Below are positions 19,250 to 27,795 of a stretch of DNA of 64,000 nucleotides, in pieces. The notes beneath the pieces are model-generated. The model was not told where the DNA came from and made no database searches. It saw nothing but the letters and a program-made list of their open reading frames with translations. The stretch's first letter is position 1. Every line of letters starts with the position of its first letter. Source of the stretch: Roseisolibacter agri (GTDB lineage: Bacteria > Gemmatimonadota > Gemmatimonadetes > Gemmatimonadales > Gemmatimonadaceae); the NCBI RefSeq assembly GCF_030159095.1, contig NZ_BRXS01000010.1:1-64000 (forward strand). Reading direction: 5' to 3'. A program made the position numbers and the translations under genes.

Positions 19250-19962
19250 GGCGCGCCGCGCGACTGGCGATCGCCGTCGCGCTGGTGGCGACCGCCCGCC
19301 CGCTCGCCGCGCAGCGGCTCGCGTGGGACGTGAGCGCCGGCGTCGGCGCGATGCCCGACGCGTTCAGCGCGCGCTGCGGCGCCGGCGGTCGCTCGAGCGG
19401 CGGCGGATTCCTGCTCGGCGTCGCGGGGCGCTGGCGACTGCCGCCGCTCGTCGTGCTGGAGGCGGACCTCTCGACGGGCATCTCGACGTTCGCGAAGGGG
19501 TGCGACGCGGTGCTGCGCGCGCGCGCGACCCCGCTCGGCGATGGCCGCGTGGCGGAGCGCGAGTTCGTGGGCTACGCGGTCGAGACGCGCGATCCCGCGT
19601 TCTGGGCCGCGTCGCTGCGCGCGGGCGTCGAGACGCCGGAAGGCGCACCGCGGCGCGTGCCGCTGCTGCGCGCGACCGCGGGCGCTGGGCTCGTGCGCAA
19701 CGCGGCCAAGCCGCAGCTCGAGCCGCTCGTCGTCCTCGCGGGTGGCGTGGGGACGCGCGGGCGCGGCGCGCGCGTGATGCTCGAAGGCGAGTGGACGTAC
19801 TTCCGTGCCGATGCTCGCGAGCGCCTCACGGTCGTGCGTCCGGCGACGGCCACCACGCCGCGTTCCGTCGAGAGCACGTCCGAGGGCGCGATCCGGCTGC
19901 CGCAGGGGTGGACGGTCGCACGGCTGCGCGTCGAGTTCCCGATCGGCGCGCGACGGCGCTGA
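19246..19962 (+). CDS. Secreted outer-membrane barrel-like protein, sister of the preceding gene
   Basis: 238 residues from ATG 19246, overlapping the upstream stop (ATGA). Signal peptide to about residue 22 (PLAAQ). Strand-like pattern with a C-terminus (VARLRVEFPIGARRR) resembling that of the previous protein (RLGLDIPVGAR), which suggests paired duplication or a shared fold. Two Cys in the mature part (ARCGAGG and KGCDAV). Possible role in iron or envelope physiology because of its place after feo; inference only. Confidence 0.7.
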   Translation: MRRAARLAIAVALVATARPLAAQRLAWDVSAGVGAMPDAFSARCGAGGRSSGGGFLLGVAGRWRLPPLVVLEADLSTGISTFAKGCDAVLRARATPLGDGRVAEREFVGYAVETRDPAFWAASLRAGVETPEGAPRRVPLLRATAGAGLVRNAAKPQLEPLVVLAGGVGTRGRGARVMLEGEWTYFRADARERLTVVRPATATTPRSVESTSEGAIRLPQGWTVARLRVEFPIGARRR

Positions 19963-20010
19963 GGCGCGACTGCCTCTGGCGCCCCGGGGTACGGGGTGCC
20001 ATCTTCGGGA

Positions 20011-20018
20011 TATGTTCG
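20011..20018 (+). promoter_or_regulatory. Candidate -7 box TATGTTCG for the toxin-antitoxin operon
   Basis: TATGTTCG lies 60 bases before the antitoxin ATG, in the only non-coding gap before it. Matches TAnnTTnG. A leader with GGAG eight bases before the ATG follows. Confidence 0.45.
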
Positions 20019-20078
20019 GCATTGTCGCCGATCCCGGAATGGACGCAACTTCAGGGCGCGTCCAATCCTGGAGAAGCC

Positions 20079-20501
20079 ATGCCGCCGCGCCCCGCGGCCC
20101 CGCGCCGTCCCGACCGCCCCGACGTCGAATCCGCCGATGCGCTCTCCGGTCCCGCGCTCCGCACGTTCTTCCGCATCGCCGACGCGTGGCGGCTGAGCCC
20201 CGGTGAGCAGATGACGCTCCTCGGCGGGCCGCCGCGGTCGACCTTCTACAAGTGGCGCGAGGGCGGCGTCGTGCGCCTGCCGCGCGACGTCCTCGAGCGC
20301 ATCTCGTACGTGCTCGGCATCTACAAGGCGCTGCAGATCCTGTTCGCCGAGCCGGCGCGCGCGGACGCGTGGATCCGCCATCCGAACGACGCGCCGCCGT
20401 TCGGCGGCCGCACGGCCCTCGACCGCATGCTCTCGGGCAACGTCGCGGACCTGTACATCGTGCGGCAGTACCTCGACGCGCAGCGCGGCGGCTGGCCGTG
20501 A
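20079..20501 (+). CDS. Xre/MbcA/ParS-type antitoxin
   Basis: 140 residues from ATG 20079 with a good GGAG ribosome site. The helix-turn-helix region (about 35-70, WRLSPGEQMTLLGGPPRSTFYKW split by helices) and the C-terminal toxin-binding domain (PPFGGRTALDRMLSGNVADL followed by YIVRQYLDAQRGGWP) match antitoxins of RES-domain toxins. It neutralises the overlapping toxin and probably represses its own promoter. Confidence 0.9.
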   Translation: MPPRPAAPRRPDRPDVESADALSGPALRTFFRIADAWRLSPGEQMTLLGGPPRSTFYKWREGGVVRLPRDVLERISYVLGIYKALQILFAEPARADAWIRHPNDAPPFGGRTALDRMLSGNVADLYIVRQYLDAQRGGWP

Positions 20502-21235
20502 GCGAGGCCGTCCCGGCGGACGGGCCGCCGACGGCGGGCGCGCCGTCGCCGGACGCGGTGCCGGTGACCGCGGTGCGCTGGCGGCCCTGCTACCGGGTGG
20601 TGCCGAGCCGCTTCCCGCCCATCCAGCTGTTCGAGCGCGTCGCCGATCCGGCGGACCTCGACGCAGTGTTCGCCGTCGAGGCGATGACCGACGACAGCGT
20701 GCGGGCCTCGGTGGGCGACCTCTCGCGCGTCCCGCCCGACGAGCGCGTGACCGGTGCGGGCGCGGGCTACGTGATGGCGCCGTTCACGCACGTCGCGCCG
20801 CCGGGCGGCCGCTTCACGGACGGGACGTTCGGCGCGTACTACGCCGCGCGGACGCTGGAGACCGCGGTGGCCGAGACGACGTATCACCGCGCGCGCTTCC
20901 TGCGCGCGACGCGCGAGCGGCCGATCGAGCTGGACATGCGCGTGCTCGTGGCGACGCTCGACGCGCCGCTGCACGACCTGCGCGGGCTGCAGGGCCGCTA
21001 CCCGGCGCTGTACGACGCCGAGGAGTACGGCGCGTCGCAGGCGTTCGGACGCGCGCTGCACGCGGCGGGCGCGTGGGGCGTGGTGTTCGACAGCGTGCGG
21101 CATCCGGGCGGCGAGTGCGCGGCGGTCCTGCGCCCGCGCGGCGTGTCCGAGTGCCGGCAGGGGCTGCATCTCGCCTACGTCTGGGACGGCGCGCGGATCG
21201 CGATGGTCTACGAGAAGCGCTCGTTCCGGCCATGA
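20498..21235 (+). CDS. RES-domain toxin (NAD-consuming)
   Basis: 245 residues from GTG 20498, overlapping the antitoxin stop (GTGA). The RES domain shows CYRVVPSRFP, GGRFTDGTFGAYYAARTLET with AVAETTYH following, and VVFDSVRHPGGECAAVLRP; the Arg, Tyr/Glu and Ser positions fit the family. RES toxins degrade or transfer NAD+ in the cytoplasm. An unstructured Pro/Ala N-terminus of about 25 residues precedes the domain. Confidence 0.9.
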   Translation: MSEAVPADGPPTAGAPSPDAVPVTAVRWRPCYRVVPSRFPPIQLFERVADPADLDAVFAVEAMTDDSVRASVGDLSRVPPDERVTGAGAGYVMAPFTHVAPPGGRFTDGTFGAYYAARTLETAVAETTYHRARFLRATRERPIELDMRVLVATLDAPLHDLRGLQGRYPALYDAEEYGASQAFGRALHAAGAWGVVFDSVRHPGGECAAVLRPRGVSECRQGLHLAYVWDGARIAMVYEKRSFRP

Positions 21236-21996
21236 GCCGGCGCGCCGCGCTCACGCTGCTCGCGCTGCTGGGCGGCTGCACGAGCGCGGGCGTGCGCGAC
21301 GGCGTGCGCACGATCGAGCACGACGCGCTGCAGCGGGCCGCGACCACCAACGGCGCGAACGCGAGCCTGCTCGTGGCGCGCCGCACCGAGGCGGGCGTCG
21401 TCATCGTGGACCTCGGCTGGCGCGGCGCGGAGCGGGCGCTCGAGGACGCGCTGACGCGGCTCGGTGCGCGACCGCGAGACGTCGTCGCCGTGCTGCTGAC
21501 GCACAGCCATCGGGACCACGTGGGCGCGTGGCGCGCCGTCGCGCACGCCCCGTTCTACGTCGGCGCGGGCGAGCGCGCGCGGCTGCTGGGACGGGCGTCG
21601 CACCGTGGCTGGATTCCGCGCCTGGCCGACCACCTGCGCAGGCCGTCGCTGCCCGACGCACGGCTGGACGTGCGCGAGCTCGCGGGCGACACGGCGCTCG
21701 TCTTCGGACGCGACACGGTGCGCGCGTTCGCGCTGCCGGGACACACCGTGGGCAGCCTCGCATGGCTGGTGGGCGACGTGCTGCTCGTCGGCGACGGCGC
21801 GTCGCACGCGCCCACCAGCGGACGCCTGACGCCCGCGCGGCGCGGCTTCTCGGACGATGCCCGCGCCGCGCGGCGGAGCCTCGTGCGCCTGCGCGCGGCG
21901 GTCGCGCCGTATCACGTACGCGCGCTCTGCACGGCACACGCGCGCTGCGCCACAGCCGACTCGATCACCTGGCGGCGGCTCACGCGCGGTGACTGA
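21232..21996 (+). CDS. Metallo-beta-lactamase-fold lipoprotein
   Basis: 254 residues from ATG 21232, overlapping the RES toxin stop (ATGA). N-terminal lipobox LGGC at about 13-16. The MBL metal motif is THSHRDH at about 88-94, with LPGHTVGS and VGDGASHAP as later ligands. A hydrolase of unknown substrate tethered at the envelope. Its coupling to a cytoplasmic toxin gene is unusual. Confidence 0.85.
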   Translation: MSRRAALTLLALLGGCTSAGVRDGVRTIEHDALQRAATTNGANASLLVARRTEAGVVIVDLGWRGAERALEDALTRLGARPRDVVAVLLTHSHRDHVGAWRAVAHAPFYVGAGERARLLGRASHRGWIPRLADHLRRPSLPDARLDVRELAGDTALVFGRDTVRAFALPGHTVGSLAWLVGDVLLVGDGASHAPTSGRLTPARRGFSDDARAARRSLVRLRAAVAPYHVRALCTAHARCATADSITWRRLTRGD

Positions 21997-22181
21997 GCGT
22001 GACACGCCGGACCCGTTGGCCTATTGGGGAGGATACGGATCCTCCGGATGACACGGATGCTCCGGATCGTTCCTCGTTGAGCGAGGTGCGTCGCCGCCAC
22101 ACGGAGCGATCCGAAGCATCCGCTAGATCCGGAGCATCCGTTTCCTCCCCAAGAGCTACAGGGCCCGGCGCGCCGGTGTCA
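21997..22181. repeat. Intergenic palindromic element, group B (B3)
   Basis: The clearest full-length group B element. Outer arms (GTGACACGCCGG and its partner CCGGTGTCAC) touch both convergent stop codons. Next come CCTATTGGGG against CCCCAAGAG, then GGATACGGAT-type units against ATCCG units, and a head that on the minus strand reads CTCCGTGTGGCGGCGACG. So it is inserted in the opposite direction to B1 and B2. It fills the entire gap. Confidence 0.88.
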
Positions 22182-22568
22182 CCCGACGTCAGCCTCCAGC
22201 ACTACGACCGCCGCCGCGGTGTGCTCGGCGTGCGTCAGCGACAGGTGCGCGCGGGTCACGCCCAGCTCCGCCGCACGCTCCGCCGCACGGCCGTGGAAGC
22301 GCAGCGTGGGACGTCCGTCCCACTCGACCACGACCTCGATGTCGCGCCAGCCGATGCCGCGCGCGTGCTCCGTGCCGGCGAGCGCCTTGTACGCCGCCTC
22401 CTTCGCCGCGAAGCGTGCGGCCAGGTGCCGCGCGGGCTCGGCGCGGTTGGACGCGTAGGCCGCCTCGCCTTCCGTGAACAGCCGCGACGTGGCGCGCTCG
22501 CCCTTGTCGGCGAGCATCTCCGCGATGCGCGCGATGTCCACCAGGTCGAGGCCGAGGCCGACGATCAT
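22179..22568 (-). CDS. acpS: Holo-[acyl-carrier-protein] synthase
   Basis: 129 residues from ATG 22568. Transfers phosphopantetheine from CoA to acyl carrier protein. Family motifs GLGLDLVDIARI with the Mg2+ Asp, FTEGEAAYA, RHLAARFAAKEAAYKAL and HLSLTHAEHTAAAVVV are present. Last gene of a minus-strand operon, 18 bases after the M14 peptidase gene. Confidence 0.96.
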   Translation of the reverse strand: MIVGLGLDLVDIARIAEMLADKGERATSRLFTEGEAAYASNRAEPARHLAARFAAKEAAYKALAGTEHARGIGWRDIEVVVEWDGRPTLRFHGRAAERAAELGVTRAHLSLTHAEHTAAAVVVLEADVG

Positions 22569-22586
22569 CCCGAGATCACCACGCGG

Positions 22587-25553
22587 TCACTGCGCGGCGC
22601 GCAGCACGTACAGCGTCTGGCGGCGCGTCTGGCCGCCCGCGCGCGCGAGCACCAGATACGCGCCGTTGGCCAGCGCGGTCTGCGAGCCCACGTCCCACGT
22701 CACCTCGTCCACCGTCGCGTCGGCCGCGGTACGCCACACCAGCCGGCCGGTGAGGTCGTACACGAGCACGTCGCCCGCCGTGCCGACGAACGGCCACGTG
22801 AAGCGCACGCGGTCGCCGCGCACCGGGTTCTCCGAGGCGATGAACGCGATCGCGGCGTTCGGATCGGTCGCGACGCGCGGCAGGTGCCCCACGAGCGCGA
22901 TCTCGTCGACGTCCCACGGCAGCGCCGACGAGCGCAGCTCCAGCTGCAGCGTCGCGCCACGCACGCCACCGACCTCGCGGCTCTCCGGGTAGAAGAGCGG
23001 CGCGTCGCCCGCGACCGTCAGCACGCGCTCGGGAAAGGTGCGCCCGCCGTCGCGCGACAGCCACACGGTGCCGTTGCGCGAGGGACCGAACGCGTCGCCC
23101 GCGTGCCGCGACCAGAGCGCGACCGTCACCGTGTCCACGTCGTCCGGCACGCGCACCGCGGGCGAGCGCAGCGTCGCGTTGCCCAGCGTCCGCCACGCCC
23201 GTGTGCCCGCGAGCGGCGGCAGGCCGGTGGGCGCGAAGCCCGTCGCCGTCCATCCGCTGTCGGCCGGCTCCGCGCCGCCGGCGAGCAGCACGCGGTAGCG
23301 CAGGCTGTCGCGCCCCGCGCGCACCGCGACCTCCGACGGTCGCGCGGGCAGCGAGTCGGCGACGGAGCGGCGCTGGTAGCGGCCGCCGTTCAGCGCGTCC
23401 ACCGTCGCGCGGCGCGGTGCGCCGTCCACCGTGATCGCGGCCGGCGCGGCGCCCGAGCGCACGCGCACCATCGGGCTCACGGACTCCAGCGCCACGCGCG
23501 GCGCGGCGTAGCCCGTCGTGGGCGAGCGCCAACGCGACGGATCGCCCGCCGCCTCGATCGCGTCGAGCGCGAACGGCAGGTTGTCCTCGAACAGCGTGCG
23601 GAGCTTCGCCTCGTCGTCCGGGAACTCGAAGCCGTAGAACGTCGCGCCCTCGAAGCCGCTCGAGATCTCGGGCGTGAAGCTGACGGTCCCGAAGCGCTCC
23701 GACGCGAAGTCGGTGTACTCGCCGTTCGTCGGATAGAGCTGCCACGACGGCTCCGGACGCTGGTAGCCGTACGGTGCGCCGGGGAGCCGGTCGCGCACCG
23801 CCGGCCGCTCGTCGGTGCCGGCGAGCGCGCGGTAGATGCTCAGGTCCCCCGGCAGCAGTCCGTAGCGCCATCCTTCCGGATAGAGCAGCAGCCCCGCGAA
23901 GGTGTGGTAGCTCACCGAGACCACTGGCGGATGCAGCACGTGGAAGCGCTCGATCGCCTGCGTCTCCAGCTCTGACGCGGCCGACCCGCCGCGGAAGACC
24001 TCGCTGCGCGGATCGGGCGAGGAGCCGAGGTCGTCGACGCCCCAGCGCACCGAGTGGTTGCGGTTGAGGTCCACGCCGACGACCGGCTTCCCCTCGAACG
24101 TGCCCTGCTGCCGGCGGTTCTTCCGCCACAGCCGGTCGTTCGTGAAGGTGTACTCGTAGCCGTCCGGGTTCGCGACGGGCACGATCCACACGTCGCGCCG
24201 CGCCACCAGCGAGTCGAGACGCGCGCTCGGCGCCGGCGGCGACACGAGGTGGCGCAGCAGGCGCAGCGTCATCTCGGTCGCGGCCCACTCGCGCGCGTGG
24301 TACGTCGCGAGGAAGATCACGTTGGGGCGGCGCGTGTCGTCGCCCGCCGGGCCGACCTTCGCCGCGAGGATGGGACGCCCTTCCAGCGTGCGGCCGAGCG
24401 TGTCGACGTGCACACGCGTCGGGTGCGCGCGCGCGAGCGAGTCGAGGTACGCGCGCACGCCGCGGCGCGGGTCGTCGTAGCTGCGGTAGACCGTCGTCTG
24501 CGCCGCGTCGGCCGCGGTGCGCGGGCGCGGCGCGCGCATCTCCGTCGTCGTCGCGCCCAGGCGCTCCAGCCGCGCGCGCTCGGTGGAGTCGACCACCACC
24601 AGCCGCTCGCCGCCGCGCCCCGGCACGACGTCGAAGCCGAGCCGCGCCAGCGCGCGCACGTCCAGCGAGTCGGCGCCGCTCACGCGCACGACCACGTGCA
24701 CGTCCTGCGCGCGTGCCGCCGGCGCGGCCGAGAGCGCGGCCGCGAGCAGCAGCGCCGGTGCCCCGCCGCGCCGCAGCACGCGGCGCCACAGGCGCCCCGC
24801 TCCGCCGCGCGGATCCGCGAGCGCGGGCAGCGCCTCGATCCACGCGCGGTCGGCGCGCGCGAACGCCTCGCCGAGCGCCGCCGACCATTCGCGCCAGCGC
24901 AGCAGGCGCACGTCGTCGGCGGCGTCGCGCAGCGCGGCCGCGCGGTCCGCCAGCTCGCGCAGCGCGGCCGCGACCGGCTCGACCAGATCGTGCAGCTCCG
25001 CCTCCAGCGCGCGCCGCTCCGGCGGGAGCTGCGGGAACCGCTCGGCCGCCAGCGTGGAGAGCGCGGCGTGCAGCGCGGCGGCCATCGCGTCGCCGTCCGC
25101 GTGCGCGGCGGCGCGCCACGGTTCGGCGCCGCCGCGCGCCACCTCGTCGCGCGCGGCGCGCAGCGGGTCCACCAGCGCGGCGAAGAAGCGGTCGTGATCG
25201 GAGCCCGGGCTGCCGCGACGGCTGCCGTAGGCGCGCAGCGCGCGCGTGACCTCGGGCAGCGCGTAGGCGCGCGCGCGCAGCGTGGCGCCGAGCGCGCGGA
25301 ACGCATCGGCACCGTCGGCTTCGGGCGTCAGCTCCAGCGCGTCGCCGCCCGCGACGAAGCACGCGATCTCGCGGTCGTCGACCCGCAGCCCGTCCAGCTG
25401 GCCGATGCGCAGCGCGAGCAGCATCGGGCGCCCCTCCGGAAGGGCGACCTCCAGCTGGTCGCCCTCGAGCCGCGCGCGACCGCGCTCGTCCCACTCCGCG
25501 CCGCGCAGCAGGCCGCGCACGCGCACCGGCACGGGCGCGGCCGGCTCAGTCAT
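22587..25553 (-). CDS. M14 zinc carboxypeptidase with cytosolic-looking N-terminal fusion
   Basis: 988 residues, open from ATG 25553. Residues 1-258 form a helical, Ala/Glu/Arg-rich region without a signal peptide and unlike any family I know. From 259 an internal signal peptide (VLRRGGAPALLLAAALSAAP, cut near ARAQD) begins; its first codon is GTG at 24779, so the peptidase may also be made as a separate protein. The M14 domain has zinc ligands H419, E422 (YHARE) and H550 (SYHTF), DLNRN, and catalytic Glu629 (FTPEISSG). A beta-rich region follows and the C-terminus (from about 890) resembles the Ig-like sorting tails of type 9-secreted proteins. Confidence 0.85.
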   Translation of the reverse strand: MTEPAAPVPVRVRGLLRGAEWDERGRARLEGDQLEVALPEGRPMLLALRIGQLDGLRVDDREIACFVAGGDALELTPEADGADAFRALGATLRARAYALPEVTRALRAYGSRRGSPGSDHDRFFAALVDPLRAARDEVARGGAEPWRAAAHADGDAMAAALHAALSTLAAERFPQLPPERRALEAELHDLVEPVAAALRELADRAAALRDAADDVRLLRWREWSAALGEAFARADRAWIEALPALADPRGGAGRLWRRVLRRGGAPALLLAAALSAAPAARAQDVHVVVRVSGADSLDVRALARLGFDVVPGRGGERLVVVDSTERARLERLGATTTEMRAPRPRTAADAAQTTVYRSYDDPRRGVRAYLDSLARAHPTRVHVDTLGRTLEGRPILAAKVGPAGDDTRRPNVIFLATYHAREWAATEMTLRLLRHLVSPPAPSARLDSLVARRDVWIVPVANPDGYEYTFTNDRLWRKNRRQQGTFEGKPVVGVDLNRNHSVRWGVDDLGSSPDPRSEVFRGGSAASELETQAIERFHVLHPPVVSVSYHTFAGLLLYPEGWRYGLLPGDLSIYRALAGTDERPAVRDRLPGAPYGYQRPEPSWQLYPTNGEYTDFASERFGTVSFTPEISSGFEGATFYGFEFPDDEAKLRTLFEDNLPFALDAIEAAGDPSRWRSPTTGYAAPRVALESVSPMVRVRSGAAPAAITVDGAPRRATVDALNGGRYQRRSVADSLPARPSEVAVRAGRDSLRYRVLLAGGAEPADSGWTATGFAPTGLPPLAGTRAWRTLGNATLRSPAVRVPDDVDTVTVALWSRHAGDAFGPSRNGTVWLSRDGGRTFPERVLTVAGDAPLFYPESREVGGVRGATLQLELRSSALPWDVDEIALVGHLPRVATDPNAAIAFIASENPVRGDRVRFTWPFVGTAGDVLVYDLTGRLVWRTAADATVDEVTWDVGSQTALANGAYLVLARAGGQTRRQTLYVLRAAQ

Positions 25554-26130
25554 CCGCCAGCTCGTGCGTGCTGAGCGCCGCCGTCTGTCCCGTGCGCCGC
25601 TCGAACGCGGCGACGAAGTCGGCGAGGCGCGCGGCCGTGAACGCGGCGCGCGGCAGCCCGGTGGCGACGATCGCCGCCTCCACCGCGGCCGGCGTCCCCT
25701 CGACCTCCATCAGCACGTCGAGCCGCGGGTAGCGCTCGAAGCGCAGCGTCGCGTCGCCGAGCGCGTACTGCGCGATCTCGCGCTCCACCTCGCGCGTGAC
25801 GACGAAGCCGGCCGACGACAGCATGATCTCGAGCACCGCCGCGTCCTCGACGCCCGTCGAGCGCTCCAGCCGCTTCTTGTAGCCGCCCTCGACGCGCGTG
25901 GGGCCCTTCCAGTCGAGCGTGTGGCGCGCCGCGCCGCCGACGTGTGCCGCCGGGATGCTGGTGCGCACGCGCACGACCTCGTCGCGGTCGGCGAGCGGGC
26001 GGTGCGGCAGGTCCCAGCGCCGATCGATCAGCGCGCCCTCGAAGACGAGGCGCGCGCCCGCCGCCTCGAGACGCGCGCGGCACGCCTCGGGGTCGGGCAC
26101 CATCGCCTTGAGCTCCGTCTCGTCGATCAT
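25546..26130 (-). CDS. CYTH-domain protein (class IV adenylate cyclase / triphosphatase type)
   Basis: 194 residues from ATG 26130. The CYTH signature ExExK is seen as ETELK at residues 4-8; further acidic/basic strand pairs (RWDLPHRPL, VVRVRTS, LDWKGPTRVEGGYKKRLE, LMEVEGTP) fit the tunnel fold. Such enzymes act on triphosphates or make cAMP. Eight-base overlap with the peptidase gene downstream. Confidence 0.85.
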   Translation of the reverse strand: MIDETELKAMVPDPEACRARLEAAGARLVFEGALIDRRWDLPHRPLADRDEVVRVRTSIPAAHVGGAARHTLDWKGPTRVEGGYKKRLERSTGVEDAAVLEIMLSSAGFVVTREVEREIAQYALGDATLRFERYPRLDVLMEVEGTPAAVEAAIVATGLPRAAFTAARLADFVAAFERRTGQTAALSTHELADD

Positions 26131-26154
26131 GCGTTCACCATGCGCGGGCCTGCG

Positions 26155-26844
26155 TCAGTCGACCAGCGCGGCGATGACGGCCGCGGTGTCGGTGAGGTCG
26201 GCGAAGGTGACCGTGGGCGCGTGCTCCGCCAGCTCGTCCACCGAGTAGCGGCCGGTCGCCACCGCGAGCGTGCGCGCGCCCACGGAGCGCGCACACGCGA
26301 TGTCGGCCGGCGTGTCGCCGACGACGACGATCGCGTCGCCCTCGAAGTCGCGCCCCACGACCTCGCGGGCACGGCGCTGCGCGACGCGCGGCAGCTCGGG
26401 GCGGTGCTCGTGGTCGGAGCCGAACGCGTTGACGCGGAAGCGCGCGACGTCGAGCCCCGCGCAGCGCAGCTTGATCGTCGCGCCGTCGGCGACGTTGCCG
26501 GTGAGGAGGCCCAGCACGACGTCGTCGCGCGGCTCCAGCGCATCGAGCAGCGCCTCCACGCCCGGCAGCGCCTGGAAGTTGCGCGCGCCGCCGGACACCT
26601 CGCGGCGCAGCCGCTCCAGGTAGCCGTCGATCGCCTGCGGCAGCCGCGCGTCGATGGACGCGTCGTCGTGGCCGGCGAGTCGCATCAGCTCGCGCGCGAT
26701 CTGCGGATCGGTCTTGCCGTCGTAGTGCACGCTCGGGTCGGGCGTCGTGCCGAAGACGTGCACCAGCGCCCCCTCGAACGCGCGGCGCGCCGAGCCGTCG
26801 CCGCGCAGGAGCGTGCCGTCGATGTCGAAGAGGACCAGCTTCAT
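26155..26844 (-). CDS. HAD-superfamily phosphatase
   Basis: 229 residues from ATG 26844. All four HAD motifs are present: FDIDGTLLRG (nucleophile Asp), LLTGN, a basic residue in RRAREVVG and GDTPADIACARSVG. The helical cap lies between the first two. Phosphoglycolate-phosphatase-like; true substrate unknown. Contrast with the degenerate HAD protein at 61649. The start codon overlaps the upstream stop (ATGA). Confidence 0.9.
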   Translation of the reverse strand: MKLVLFDIDGTLLRGDGSARRAFEGALVHVFGTTPDPSVHYDGKTDPQIARELMRLAGHDDASIDARLPQAIDGYLERLRREVSGGARNFQALPGVEALLDALEPRDDVVLGLLTGNVADGATIKLRCAGLDVARFRVNAFGSDHEHRPELPRVAQRRAREVVGRDFEGDAIVVVGDTPADIACARSVGARTLAVATGRYSVDELAEHAPTVTFADLTDTAAVIAALVD

Positions 26845-27770
26845 TTGCGCGAGACGAGGAGGCCCGTGGTGATGGCCGCCGCGCCGCCGAGCTGCCACGC
26901 GGTGGGCACCTCGTGCAGCGAGACGAAGGCCACCGCCATCGCGATCAGCGGCTGCAGGTTGCTGTACATCGCGGTGCGCACGGGACCGAGCACGCGCACG
27001 CCGCGATAGTAGAAGAGGTAGGCGACGACCATCGCCGCGAGCCCCGCGTACGCCACCGACGCCCAGCCGGCCGTCGGCACGGTGCGCGTGTCGAGCGCGA
27101 GCAGCGACGGCGCGCCGAGGCCCACGAGCACGCCCACGCCGCCCAGCAGCGTGAACGCCGACAGGTGGATGGGGTGCACGCGCAGCGTGAAGGGCTTGAG
27201 CAGCACGGCGTAGAACGCCCACGACATCGAGCCCGCGAGCAGGATCAGCGCGCCGACGAGCGGCGCCTCGGCACTGGACGACGGCTGCACCGCGCTGCCG
27301 AGCACCACGCCCGCCATGCCGAGCAGCTGCAGCGCGATCCCGGTCCACTGCCGCCGCGACGGATGGTCGGTGCCGAGCACACGTCCCACGAGGCCGATGA
27401 GCGCGGGGCTGGACGCGAGCACGAGCGCCGCGGTCGCGACCGTCGAGCGCGCGACGCCCTGGATGAAGCAGAACTGGTAGACGCCGTGGCCCAGCAGCCC
27501 GAGGAGCGCGAGGCGGACCGCGTCGCGGCGCGACGGGCGCTGCGCGCGCAGGGCGAAGGCGACGCCGCACAGCACGACGGTCGCGAGCAGCACGCGCAGC
27601 GCGTTGAACGCGAGCGGCGGCATCACGCGCGTGCCGTACTTCACGACGCTGAAGTTGACGCCCCAGATGAGCGCCATCGCCAGCAGCATCAGGTCGGTGA
27701 GCCAGGCGCCCGACCGCGGAGCCGCCTCCGTGCGATCGGGCGCCAGTGCCTCGTGGACGTGGGACGCCAT
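26841..27770 (-). CDS. EamA/DMT family transporter
   Basis: 309 residues with about ten membrane helices in two EamA repeats (about 25-150 and 165-305); PPLAFNALRVLL and SNLQPLIAMAVAFVSLHEV are typical. Likely exports a metabolite or amino acid. First gene of the minus-strand operon running to acpS; 25 bases separate it from a divergent gene. Confidence 0.9.
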   Translation of the reverse strand: MASHVHEALAPDRTEAAPRSGAWLTDLMLLAMALIWGVNFSVVKYGTRVMPPLAFNALRVLLATVVLCGVAFALRAQRPSRRDAVRLALLGLLGHGVYQFCFIQGVARSTVATAALVLASSPALIGLVGRVLGTDHPSRRQWTGIALQLLGMAGVVLGSAVQPSSSAEAPLVGALILLAGSMSWAFYAVLLKPFTLRVHPIHLSAFTLLGGVGVLVGLGAPSLLALDTRTVPTAGWASVAYAGLAAMVVAYLFYYRGVRVLGPVRTAMYSNLQPLIAMAVAFVSLHEVPTAWQLGGAAAITTGLLVSRK

Positions 27771-27783
27771 CCGCCCAATCTAT

Positions 27784-27791
27784 TAGCTTGG
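27784..27791 (+). promoter_or_regulatory. Candidate -7 box TAGCTTGG, leaderless promoter
   Basis: TAGCTTGG, four bases, then ATG 27796. Same geometry as the boxes at 9761, 50336 and 55381. The divergent EamA start is 13 bases further upstream, so the promoter overlaps that gene's leader. Confidence 0.6.
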
Positions 27792-27795
27792 CCCC

